DNA of 64,000 bases, taken from NCBI GenBank assembly GCA_951640165.1, contig OX621260.1, forward strand, positions 11,674,001-11,738,000, in the 5' to 3' direction. This DNA is from Pseudoips prasinana (taxonomy: Eukaryota > Arthropoda > Insecta > Lepidoptera > Nolidae). The notes beneath the pieces are model-generated. The model was not told where the DNA came from and did not search any database. It saw only the letters and a program-made list of their open reading frames with translations. A program made the translations under genes and the position numbers. Positions 24,147-34,245 of the stretch are shown one piece after another. Every line of letters begins with the position of its first letter. Position 1 is the first letter of the stretch.

Positions 24147-24440
24147 GGTTGTCTATCTTGACTTGACGCCAATGTGGTTGTCTATCTTGACTTGACGCCA
24201 ATGTGGTTGTCTATCTTGACTTGACGCCAAAGTGGGTTGTTTATCTTGACTTGACGCCAATGTGGTTGTCTATCTTCACTTGACTCCAATGTGGGTTGTC
24301 TATCTTGACTTGACGCCAATGTGGTTGTCTATCTTGACTTGATGCCAATGTAGTTGTCTATCTTGACTTGACGCCTAAGGATGTCTATCTTGACTCCAAG
24401 TTTTGGATGTTGATCTTGACTCCTATGCGGGATGTCTATT
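24147..24440. repeat. 29-bp minisatellite in element A
   Basis: About nine tandem units of a 29-30-bp motif built on ttgtctatcttgacttgacg, more degenerate toward the right. It lies between integrase and the 3' LTR. It is not a CRISPR: units abut without unique spacers. Confidence 0.9.
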
Positions 24441-24656
24441 CAACTCCAATTAGTCGAATCCCATGGTGTGATTTCGACTGAGTTTTGTTTGTCTGTGACA
24501 GTTTTAATTATTATAACTACTTTTTATGATTTATGATGGATTCAGGATTTTTCTTTCAAGTTTCTGTTCTTTATTGTTGGTCAGGAAGGCCGATCGGTAT
24601 TTACCCGATTGTGTTTTGTTACCACACGAGGACGTGTGAATCGTCAGTTCTGGCCG

Positions 24657-25328
24657 TGTCGGAGATAGTTAAAAATTAAATTCGCCAACCAAGTTAATCA
24701 TTTAGTTGGTACTGTACAAAACATTGTTGAGAGTATATTTTGATATTGTAATTAGATTATAGTTGTTAAAAAACAACTGTTATAACTTCACGATAATTCC
24801 TGTTAGATTATTTGATGAATTTTAATAATTACACTATTTGGATTTAGATCCTTTTGTAAATTGTATCGAGTAAACGCGTGACGTATTTCCGTACGCCATT
24901 GAACAGAGCTGTTTGGAGGGAGTAGGAGGCGTGGCCAACCCCCATATAAGAGCTCGCACTGGCTTGTACAGGCAGTCTATCTTCGGATTAGACTCGAACA
25001 AGAGCTCTGCTCCCAACAGAACTGTTGGTCTACTTGGTACAGTCTTGCACTGTATATTGCATACGCGGAATTGCTGACGCGATACCCTATGCTATAGCTA
25101 TATTGCCTAGACAATACGCTATTCGGGTAGTTGTATTGCCACTATACGAACGTAGAATTAAGATTCTGTTCGTCTCCATTATACTTTCTTTATTTTAATT
25201 GCAATCATTGTAATATTGTAATTGGTGTGTAAATTAATCGACCTTGTTAGTTAACTGTGGCTACTTAATCCCAACAACATGGGAACTCCAAACCCTGACA
25301 TACCGCTCTTTGATCCCCGGCTCCTACA
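24657..25328 (+). repeat. 3' LTR of element A (672 bp)
   Basis: Same ends as the 5' LTR; it is longer by one 9-bp insert (gcaatcatt type, about 25200). Just before it stands GTCAGTTCTGGCCG rather than a purine run. Confidence 0.9.
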
Positions 25329-25743
25329 TATATATAAATGAATAAAATATGGTACATATGTCATACAATATATGATAATAATCTATACCTCATCCTTCTC
25401 CTGTGTACTCCTGTGCGCACCTCTTTTTATACAGGATGACCGAAGTGTTAACGTTCAAACGCAAAATTTAGATACTTTATGATAAGGAGTATCCGAATCA
25501 CGCCCATGTATTTTTACGATTTAGCGTTTTTAGATACTTTAAAAATTTATGAGTCGAATGCCTAATTTTGAACTTTTGAATAAATTCTAAGTCAATGCTC
25601 TGCAATGATTAGATAAACCATACTTTTTAGTGTGTTCGGTTAAACGATGCTAATTAGTTATCACAAAAAAACTGAACCATAAATGTTCACCAGAAAGACA
25701 AAAGTCGAAAACTGATATTAGGTGAAATTTATGAAAAATTTCA

Positions 25744-26366
25744 TTAATAAATTTCCATCTCGAAAACTAAGCAAAATCGGAGAACATACATAGGGATGAC
25801 CATCTCCAGGTATTCATGTACCTCTATGTTCCTAACATACCAGTGCGCATTTGATATAACTCTCAAGGCGATATTTTGGAATCTCTGGAGGATTTCTATA
25901 TTAGAATTGCTCGAAGAGCCCCACAGTTCTATTCCGTAAGTCCAGATGGGTTTGATTATAGATTTATAAACCAGAAGTTTATTGTTAAGAGACAGGGTAG
26001 ACTGCCGCCCAATCAGCCAATTCAGAGATTGTAACTGAATGTTAGCTTCTTTTCTCTTGGCTTTAATGTGCTTACCCCAGGTAAGGCTTCTATCAAGGTG
26101 TAGGCCTAGATACTTTACACTGTTCTGGCTCGTTAAAGCCTTATTTTCTAAAAAGACTGGTGGACAGTCGCCTCTTCGTAGTGTAAATGTCACTTGCGTT
26201 GATTTAGTTACACTAGGTTTTATTCTCCATCTTTGTATCCAATTTTCTATTTTAGAAAGCTGTGCTTGGAGCTTTGATGATGCATTGTTTGGATCTTTGT
26301 CACTGGCAAGGCACGCGGTGTCATCTGTGTAAGTGGCCGTTACAACACCTTCCGTTTCAGGCAGGT
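25744..26366 (-). pseudogene. Jockey-like LINE RT fragment
   Basis: On the minus strand this is the C-terminal half of a LINE reverse transcriptase. It starts near the catalytic YTDDTACLAS at about 26325, then SVKYLGLHLDRSLTWGKH, IIKPIWTYGIELWG and LQRFQNIALRVI. These follow the usual order of jockey-clade RT thumb and tail. Both ends are missing. It sits between duplication unit 2 and element B. Confidence 0.8.
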
Positions 26367-26409
26367 CTGTCTAGTCCTAGTCATATAATATATATCTTTT
26401 GATTATATA

Positions 26410-26696
26410 TGTTGGAGATTCTGACGGATTTAACTCCGAAACATCGTCGGTGTCCGCCATCATGCACGTGGTGAAAAGAATCAGTGCGCACACCCGGCGC
26501 CGTCGAGCTCTGTATGTCAACTGTGTCGTGTCGCAAACACACTAATGTCACTTAGACAACTGACAGACGTCAAACGTCACATGCGACAGTTCATAGACAA
26601 CCTCGACTCGAACTACTGACTCAGTGAGTGTTTTCCAAACGCTAATAGATGGCGTTACTAGAACCTAAACAGTCCTTTAACTTAATTTCTCCGACA
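26410..26696 (-). repeat. 3' LTR of element B
   Basis: Minus-strand sequence starts TGTCGGAGAAATTAAG and ends TCTCCAACA. It differs from the other LTR only at the terminal base pair near 26413. GTCAGAATGGCCG precedes it instead of a polypurine tract. Confidence 0.88.
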
Positions 26697-26754
26697 CGGC
26701 CATTCTGACAACCAACGCGCTCTCGCGTTGTTACTCGCTGACATAATCAACATG

Positions 26755-27425
26755 AATTACAGCTCTTCAGTTTGGCAAGGACACAAAGCGTTACAAGCGG
26801 CTTTCAATGTTACACAAAGAAAAGCGTAAAGGCTTTCAGCATTTACCACAAAGCGTTAAAGCTTTCATCATTAGTTAGAGGGCGTACCTCTCACACAATG
26901 CAAGCGTTGAAACTTTCAGCATAAAATGCAACGCATAGTGAAGCTTTGAAGCTTTCAGTATAAACTGCAATACACAGCAAACCGTTGAAGCTTACAGCAT
27001 AAACTGCAGCACACAGCAAAGCGTTGAAGCTTTCAACATAAACTGCAATACACAGCAAAGCGTTGAAGCTTTCAGCATAAACTGCATCACACAGCAAAGC
27101 GTTGCAGCTTTCAGCATAAACGGCAACACACAGCAAAGCGTTGAAGCTTTCAGCATAAACTGCAATACATAGCAAAGCGTTGAAGCTTTCAGCATAAACT
27201 GCAACCCACAGCAAAGCGTTACAGCTTTCAGCATTGCTCAGAGGCAGCACTTAAAACACGCTGCATAACTTTGCAGCTTTCAGCATCAACCTTGGGTCAC
27301 GACAGATGAGCCCTACCTTACTGCAAAGCGTGATGGCTTTCAGCAGGACATCAGGACAAAGCGATAAGGCTTTCGATCAATCCTTTAATAAAGCGTAGTA
27401 GCTTTCAGTTTAAATAAAACATTTT
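26755..27425. repeat. 39-bp minisatellite of element B
   Basis: Tandem units of 39 bp centre on caaagcgttgaagctttcag, most regular from 26950 to 27240 and degenerate at both sides. Because 39 is a multiple of 3, it creates long open frames with 13-residue repeats that are not genes. Confidence 0.88.
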
Positions 27426-27754
27426 ATCAATCAGCAATGAACATAAGTCTTTTATCAACACAGGTTTACGTTCAACAAAACAATGTAATTATCGTTTCAA
27501 CTCAAACAATGATCATGATTCAATACAGTAATTCAATGCAAATTTCTAATTACACCAAATTAGAATACCAAATTAATCAATACAATTTGTTCCATAATTA
27601 AATAAAACTATTCAATTATGGGTTCTACAGGATCAAGACATTATGCCGATTCAGGTAAACTAGCTGGATATTTACGCAGTCGTTCATGGCACACATATTG
27701 GGCCCGTCCCTCAGATACTACTCCACCATATAACGCTCATTGGAACACACTTTA

Positions 27755-28175
27755 GCTACCCTGTAAGGGGCTTTTCTCTATACTCTTACTTATAGTACAA
27801 TTCAAAACGAGTTTTACTTTGCCTAAGACAGATTTCCAGGATTTATTTTTATAATTTTCGGCCACTGTAAAACAATTTGTCAAGGTGGACATCATTCGCT
27901 CCACCCGACCATTAGCTCGGCTAACATCACTAGCAATCTCATGGAACTCAATGGCTCAACCTCGGCATAAATCCTGAAAGTCTTGACCAGTAAAAGATGT
28001 TACCTTGATCAGAGATAATTCGTTTCGGGGTTCTAAATATGTGAACAAAGCTACGTAGTGCCTTGCAAGCAGATCGTTATGTTAAATCTTTGACACACAT
28101 TAATTGACAAAATTTCGTAAAAGCATCTACGATGGCTATCACATACTCCTTGGAGGTCTTGCTACAAGTTCGAAA
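27755..28175 (-). pseudogene. Integrase remnant 1 of element B
   Basis: Minus-strand reading from 28175 gives KEYVIAIVDAFTKFCQL, then RIISDQGNIF with the second catalytic Asp. After frame breaks come SRANGRVERMM with the Glu and WKSVLGKVKLVLNCTI. At least two frame breaks and a stop are present. It is clearly related to the integrase of element A. Confidence 0.72.
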
Positions 28176-28189
28176 ATTATAGGTAAGTG

Positions 28190-28600
28190 CGCAATGCAGC
28201 GTCACGAACTCAAAGCACGAAGCTTGCGATAGTCAATTGTCACAAGCACGAATCGCGGAGCTTTCAATACTCAATCGTCACAAGCATAAAGCGCGGAGCT
28301 TTCAATGCTCAACCACCACAAGCACAAAGCGCGGAGCTGCTTTCAATGCTCAACCACCGCAAGCACAAAGCGTGGAGCTGCTTTCAATCCTCAACTGCTA
28401 CAAGCACAAAGCGCGGAGCTTTCAATGCTCAACTGCTACAAGCACAAAGCGCGGAGCTCTCAATGCTCAACCGTCTCAAGCACAAAGCGCGGAGCTTTTA
28501 ATGCTCAACAGTTTCAAGCACAAAGCGCGGAGCTTTCAATGCTCAACAGTTTCAAGCACAAAGCGCGGAGCTTTCAATGCTCAAGTTTCAGGAACTCTAA
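28190..28600. repeat. 38-bp minisatellite of element B
   Basis: About ten tandem units of 38 bp centred on caaagcgcggagctttcaat. It shares the core CAAAGCG-n(2)-G-n-AGCTTTCA with the 39-bp array, so the two arrays are related although separated by an integrase remnant. Confidence 0.88.
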
Positions 28601-28999
28601 GTAGGATATTTCCCTTGTCACACAATTTATTTCAAATCAACCAGCTTTATTACTCATGATGTTACACATAAATGTGTCTTACAATGAACTCCAATAATAA
28701 TTTTAAACGTTGGAATTAAACTTAACCATCGGCATTAACTACACTGTTATTTCTGACTACCACTGTCAAATTCAAGTTTTTTTTTTTGTAACATACGTAG
28801 GTACTTAACGCGTCCACCAGCTATTGGCTCTTCCTTGTATCTATCGTTGTCATAGACCTCTATTATCTTACAAGGATTTGAAAACTTTTCACTTCATTTG
28901 TTTATTATCAGAATAGAATACTCCCCATTGTACACACTCAAACAGGACAATTACATAGAAGACAAAGTAAATAACACAATTTGTTAGGGTTCTTTCCGA

Positions 29000-29360
29000 C
29001 AAAAACAACGTCTCCTATTTTAAATGGACGAATTTTAACTTTGCTCTTGCCATAACGCACCTTATCAGCATGAGCTAGCTAGTCCATCCTGCATTTTGCT
29101 TCACATCTAAGTGCGTAGAGGTTAACCTTACCATATTTTTGGACAAGGGCATTAATTTTGGAGGAGAACTTTAATTACAACCCATCAACAATTGAAGCGG
29201 ACTTCTAACTGTACTTCTTCTTACTATGGTACAATTTAGCGCGATTTTGATTACACCTGAAGCTGCCTTCCAGAACCTACGCTCGTGGTTCTCGGTTATA
29301 GTGAAGCAATTAATTAGAATAGTTCGGGAAGCTACGCAACATCCCCCCATCACAAATAAC
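29000..29360 (-). pseudogene. Integrase remnant 2 of element B
   Basis: Minus-strand reading includes NCFTITENHERRFWK, VIKIALNCTI and PLQLLMG, the stretch after the catalytic Glu, then a broken C-terminal part with FKIGD-like words. In transcription order it precedes remnant 1. The element therefore holds two integrase tails, either a duplication or a recombination of two elements. Confidence 0.65.
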
Positions 29361-29404
29361 GCAGTGTTTCAAGTCTAAAGTCTTTCACGTGATCGGTCAC
29401 TATT

Positions 29405-29905
29405 GGTCTCACAAGAAGGCTCAAGGTCACCCAAAGAGCAACGGAGAGAGCCACGCTCGGAGAATCCCTGCGCGATCGAATAAAAAAAACGTCGCAATCC
29501 GCAGGCGAAACAAAGTAGCCGACATAAAAATTGTGTCACAAATCAGTAAGTTAGTATTTTGAGTTCAATATACCTAGTTTGTAAGTACAACATTTGTATG
29601 CCATGTACAATATGGCAATTGTGTGAAACTTAAATGATGTAAACAATAACACTTGTATTCACCACATTTACACAAATAAAGATATTATGATTATAACCAA
29701 AGAATTGCCTAACCGAAACGGCAGCGGATGGAGCACACAGCTCCCAACACCGACGGCCGCTAAATCAGACAGGCTCTTGACGGGACCACGCACCGGAAGA
29801 CGCAGCGCGGGCAGGCTCCCCACAAAGAGGGCCGACCACTGCGGAGATTCCCTTGTGAGGCCTCCGTCCAGTGGACGTCTTTCGGCTAACATAATGATGA
29901 TGAAT
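29405..29905 (+). repeat. RTE LINE fragment inside element B
   Basis: Words for RLKVTQRATER and LRDRIK (29405-29485), then a different stretch, then the terminal accacgcaccggaagacgc and gtccagtggacgtctttcgg with an atgatgatga tail. It is an internally deleted, 5'-truncated RTE copy. Confidence 0.7.
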
Positions 29906-30639
29906 TATTACTTGAACAGACACGAATCTCTCCACTTGTCAGTGATTGAGAAACGTCTTTACAGTCGATCAAATCAATACGCCATAGCTTGTACAAGTGT
30001 CAAGATTCTGTAATAAACAAACTTCAGCACGGACCTCGCGAGTGATGCGGATGACTTTGTTACTAATAGTCAAGCTCAATCCCGGTCTACAATTACAAAA
30101 GTCACTTCTCACACACGAGTAAATCCATAACAATCAAAATACAAAATCAATATGTAGTGTTAATTCCGCTAATTGTCACCATTACGATACCCAACACGTG
30201 TTTCAGTCCTCCACGGACCATTCTCAAGGGCTGCTAACTCGTCGAGTGCTCAAAGGAGACTCCTATTATGATTGACAGGCAGACTAATACGGGAAAAAGA
30301 AAATGTAATGTTCGACCCAATACCTATCAGGCGCGTGGATATAAAATCTCAAGTACCTGTATGGTTATCAACAAATCATTTACGAATTAGGGAACAATCG
30401 GAACCACTGTCCACAAGAGCGTGTAATTATAAATTATCGATATTTACTTTGGCTTATCGGACTTCAGATGGCAGGCATACGTTCATTCTGGCGGGAACGT
30501 GAAATAAGAGGTCATTTGTAACTTTTAATTTTTCTCAAAAATTTTATGATTTCCCAAATCATAAATTTAATCGTCCGGCGGGTCTCGAACCTGCACCATC
30601 TATCAATCAATCAAAATCAATAAATTTTAATTTTTGTTA

Positions 30640-31305
30640 AATACTAAGAGGTCTTTCGAGTGCCACGAAATCAGTAGGCATGTTTTAAACAAGTCTGAAC
30701 ATACCTGAGTATCCGAGATACCTGCGATAACAACTTCGATAGAGTTACCTTCGCTCCAAGCAGGCTCCAACCGGTCATTTAAAGCAAACTTGTAAGTCGA
30801 GTACTCCACGTATGTAAGTTCTTGCACGGTCACTGCACCATACGGCACCATATCTTGAAAAAGGGCATCAATTTCTCGGTCGCCGCAAACTGTCTTGATA
30901 CACGCTAATTTGCTTCGTCTAACGTTTTGCACAACGGGTACGACTTTGAAGTCCACTTGCGAGCTCGACGTCGAAGATGTGTCAATGTATCGAGTTTCGT
31001 AATCGGTCCACGAGTTTGCGATACAGTCGTAAATTCACAATCAGCGGGGTTGTATTTTCATCGTTATTTATCAAATTTGTAACGACACTATTTTCGCTAC
31101 GTGAACGAACCGAATCACGAAAATATTCTTGATTTTGAGTAGCAGGCATTGCGGTAGACACGTGGGATGATTTTGGAATCGATCCCACCGCTGCTGTCGG
31201 AGATTCTGACGGATTTAACTCCGAAACATCGTCGGTGTCCGCCATCATGCACGTGGTGAAAAGAATCAGTGCGCACACCCGGCGCCGTCGAGCTCTGTAT
31301 GTCAA
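30640..31305 (-). pseudogene. gag/protease-like ORF remnant of element B
   Basis: The reading begins inside the 5' LTR (MADTDDVSELNPSESP) and crosses the LTR end and PBS without a stop, to about 30982. A second frame continues from about 31020 to 30640 with IDALFQDMVPYGAVTV. Its position and shape recall a retroviral aspartyl protease, but the D-[ST]-G triad is not intact. I am unsure of both parts. A GT donor-like site near 30707 is probably chance. Confidence 0.4.
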
Positions 31306-31481
31306 CTGTGTCGTGTCGCAAACACACTAATGTCACTTAGACAACTGACAGACGTCAAACGTCACATGCGACAGTTCATAGACAACCTCGACTCGAACTA
31401 CTGACTCAGTGAGTGTTTTCCAAACGCTAATAGATGGCGTTACTAGAACCTAAACAGTCCTTTAACTTAATTTCTCCGACA
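31195..31481 (-). repeat. 5' LTR of element B
   Basis: 287 bp, TGTCGGAGA...TCTCCGACA, so its ends are 9-bp inverted repeats. It adjoins TATATA outside. The ORF start lies within it. Confidence 0.88.
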
Positions 31482-31485
31482 TATA

Positions 31486-33690
31486 TATTTTTTTATATAG
31501 TATATGAAATCACATAAATTCACCATTTTAACGGAGTTGAGTTTTGAATTTAAACTCATGGTTTGGTTTTACTGTAATAGCCCACTATTTATACTATACT
31601 ACGTTATCACGACTGTTGCTACGACGTAGAACCTATGAGTATATAATACAATCTTGCTGCCTGACTACATAGTCTATTAAAAGCAACTATACAATTGTTC
31701 CTGGCTAAGTTTCGCAACTCAACGATGTCTAACTATGAAAGACAGCAATGTCATGCATGGGGAATAATCATCTCCAAGGTATGGGGGTGGAACTGTATCG
31801 TCACTAACTGGTAATTGCGGGTGTTACTAAAGGTTTTATTTTTGACTCTTGTTTGCAATCTTGTTAGGCATGAAAGAGATATATTCTACTTAAAAGGGAT
31901 AGTGCGAAATTCACCAACACAGGATTTGCCGCTTTGGATTTCGGAAACTAAGTACTAAATAAGAAGAACAAAAATTGTATGCTCTCCTCCTTAGTTTGCA
32001 TTTGTATCGATGAAATGCCCTACTGATCTTCAGTTGGATAAGCGGCCAGCTTCTTCGTGTATTCAGGTACTCACAAAACTCCCATAAAACCTGACCTTCT
32101 CATGCATTCGCCCTGAGCAAAATTTAAACCCCGAAGGAGGTTCAAACTTCGGTTCGGCTGATCCGGTTTCATAATATGTAGTTTAATGTTCTAGAAGGCC
32201 CCTGTTCACCCTGCTCACCTCAATAGTCGGGTGAAACAGTGAAAGCCTCATAGGCTAACTGTAAATATCAACCAAGGGACCTTACACCTGCATCAGTTTT
32301 TTCCGGTCGTTCGCAAACGGTTAAATAAAACTTGGCTAATCATAGACCATTGTGTGGGACACATTTTTACCGTGCACGGCTATTTTAAACTAACTCCTTT
32401 AGTTTCAATTTAGTGTATGCACCAACAGATTTTTATAAAAAAAAAAAAACAAAGCTGTTAATTTTCTAGACCAAAGAGGTCAATTAAGAAACAATCCATA
32501 CTGCCAACGCATTGAAGACACTTTCATAGATAAAGTTTATCCATCGGCGTGATATTGACCATACGTGTTTTTTGCATGTTTACAAGGTAATAGATATATA
32601 TACTAACTAATCCAAGAAAAGTTTGAATATAATTGCGATAAAACTCTTTCTTTTAATTTATGTACAGTCAGAATGAAACGGCACTTATTAAAAGCTTTAT
32701 TTATTTTTCAAGTTATTATTTAATCCAATGCCACATCAGTACTGCTGCCATCTAGTTACCAATAAACACACTAAAATGACGTATATCAGATGACGACATA
32801 CGTTCTTTACATTATGAAAACTATAGTACCTTGTTTTTTCGAATGCATTGATTGATACACAATTATATAACGAGGTTAGAGTCTCATAGAATGAGAATAT
32901 TGCAACAAGAGACGTTTGCCACCGTCACCGTAACTTTTAACGCTGGTGATACACATAGCTCCACTAAGCGGTACCGACCTTTGTTCCTCCCGGGTGAGCT
33001 CCGGTTTTTATGGACTTTACTTATACATACCCAGGAATATAAAATTAATATAATTATGACTGCATACTTGGAATGTATTCTGAGGTGCGCCCGTAATTGG
33101 GCCACACAAAAATAAAACATGCGGGGCAGTCTTTGGGGACTGTCAATAGAAGTGAAAACTATGTTTTCATTTCTCATACTTAAAAAGTAGTGTTTATTTG
33201 ATCCGAGTAGCGAGTGGAAGATACTACTTACCATCTTTGGGCGGTAAAGACTCATACTAATTGCTAATCTCCCTACGGTGGCAATAAATTGTTAAAATAG
33301 AACTAAGTAAATTTTGTTAAGCAATCGGCTGCATATAAGATTTTTATCTTACATAATTAAGAAAAATATGCTGCGGTCATATGAGAGTATAAAAAGCCAG
33401 TGTGAATTAAAAAAAAAGACCCTCCGTCTTACGTATATTCGATCAGTTCATGTTTCCTGACGCAAGTTTAACTTTTATTACCTATCCCAAAAAAATCTCA
33501 ACGCCTCTAAAGAATTTTTCCCTTCAAAACTATCTAATGAAACCACTGATGGAGAACCCAATCAGTTTGTTTTGATGTTTTTTTTTCGTTAGCCAGCATT
33601 GGGTTTGGCAGTAAAATTGAAGGAGCATCATCGCCGTTAATACAAGGATGGTAGAGCCATCTTTGTTGATAATGATCCCTGTATGTTAAT
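31486..33690. other. AT-rich DNA, nothing recognised
   Basis: I saw no exon, domain or repeat boundary on either strand. Short open frames at 32852-33255 overlap on both strands and carry no motif. Confidence 0.45.
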
Positions 33691-33699
33691 ATCGAAACA

Positions 33700-33941
33700 G
33701 GGGCTCTACCGGCTAAGTCGCCGAACATCAATTTCTTAAATGGCGTTCAAATAAATAAAGGTTAAAAATGACTTAATCAATCTTTAAATTGGCTTCCATG
33801 AGCACATGTGACGTCATAAATGGCTATGATCGATTGTCAACGTCGAAGCCGATTTAACAATTGATTGAGTCATTTTTAACCTTTAAGTATTTGAACGCCA
33901 TTTAAGAAATCGATGTTCGGCGACTTAGCCGGTAGAGCCCC
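33700..33941. mobile_element. Fold-back MITE (242 bp)
   Basis: Inverted arms of about 85-90 bp begin GGGGCTCTACCGGCTAAGTC and pair with the right end. Only a short unique centre remains. No coding capacity. A target duplication is not clear. Confidence 0.85.
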
Positions 33942-33964
33942 AGACACGATAAAAATCTAAACTC

Positions 33965-34085
33965 TATCACTATTACTCTCATGTCAGCCGAATGAGGAGC
34001 AGTTGTTAGACAAAGGCTACCCCAAAAGATGCCATAATTGCCACGCTTGGCAAACGGGTTGACGATCGCAGTATGATAGTCATAG
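33965..34085 (-). repeat. RTE LINE 3'-end fragment
   Basis: The words catgtcagccgaatgaggag and gacaaaggctaccccaaa correspond to the inverted RTE 3' terminus. Divergent from the copy at 7608-10375. Confidence 0.6.
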
Positions 34086-34245
34086 TACAACTGAGAGATG
34101 CTGCTGCCTGTTCTCTGATATATATTCCCTCGAGTCGACTTCTACACCCCCCATGGGATGAGATGGGGTAGCGATAATCCAGTTCTATGGACTCCTTATA
34201 ATTAGTGTTAGGTATTGTAATATCTATATTATGAATTTCACTCAC

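Larger units (their letters stand above)
21812..25328 (+). mobile_element. LTR retrotransposon A (Ty3/gypsy-like), deletion derivative
   Basis: Two direct LTRs, TGTCGGAGA...CTACA, flank a 2.2-kb interior, with TATA duplicated outside (21808-21811 and 25329-25332). The interior has a gag-like ORF and an integrase but no protease, RT or RNase H, so it cannot move alone. The primer-binding site just inside the 5' LTR reads TCAGAAGTGGGAT, complementary to a tRNA-Leu-type 3' end. LTRs differ by about nine substitutions and one 9-bp indel. Confidence 0.9.
16254..25672. repeat. Tandem duplication unit, copy 2, expanded by insertions
   Basis: It repeats unit 1 in order: 16254-16920 matches 14588-15260; 19343-19391 matches about 15270-15318; 21250-21811 matches about 15343-15905; 25333-25672 matches 15910-16253. 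The gaps are filled by the TIR element (16921-19342), an unmatched block (19392-21249) and an LTR retrotransposon (21812-25328). Unit 2 thus grew from about 1.7 to over 9 kb after duplication. Confidence 0.82.
26410..31481 (-). mobile_element. LTR retrotransposon B, minus strand, non-autonomous
   Basis: Two 287-bp LTRs (31195-31481 as 5', 26410-26696 as 3') differ at one base by eye, and TATA flanks both ends (26406-26409, 31482-31485). The interior is a patchwork: a gag/protease-like ORF remnant, a RTE LINE fragment, two integrase remnants, and two related minisatellites. No RT is readable. The PBS inside the 5' LTR reads GCAGCGGTGGGAT, matching the 3' end of a tRNA-Leu. Near-identical LTRs with a decayed interior suggest movement in trans. 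Confidence 0.85.

Noticed and set aside
24147..24440. Possible CRISPR array
   Set aside because: Units abut directly with no unique spacers, in eukaryotic DNA within an LTR element. It is a minisatellite. The same applies to 35034-35190.
21989..25016. Identical 60-codon minus-strand ORFs at 21989-22171 and 24834-25016
   Set aside because: They lie in the two LTRs of element A and are duplicated only because the LTRs are. No domain, and antisense to the element.
26891..27250. 119- and 80-codon ORFs with 13-residue repeats
   Set aside because: Created by the 39-bp minisatellite, whose unit length is a multiple of three. Other frames are open too.
28187..28659. Three overlapping repeat-containing ORFs
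   Set aside because: Products of the 38-bp minisatellite read in all three frames.
30627..30956. Possible host exon with a CAG|gtatgt donor
   Set aside because: It lies inside LTR element B, between its LTRs, and the preceding ORF starts in the LTR. More likely a protease-like remnant, with a chance donor.
32852..33255. Overlapping ORFs on both strands
   Set aside because: No motif and no supporting signals; openness on both strands suggests chance.
34006..34245. Extension of the exon 1c frame to 34006
   Set aside because: It reads past a strong GTGAGT donor into intron and a RTE fragment. Homology to the other first exons stops exactly at the donor.
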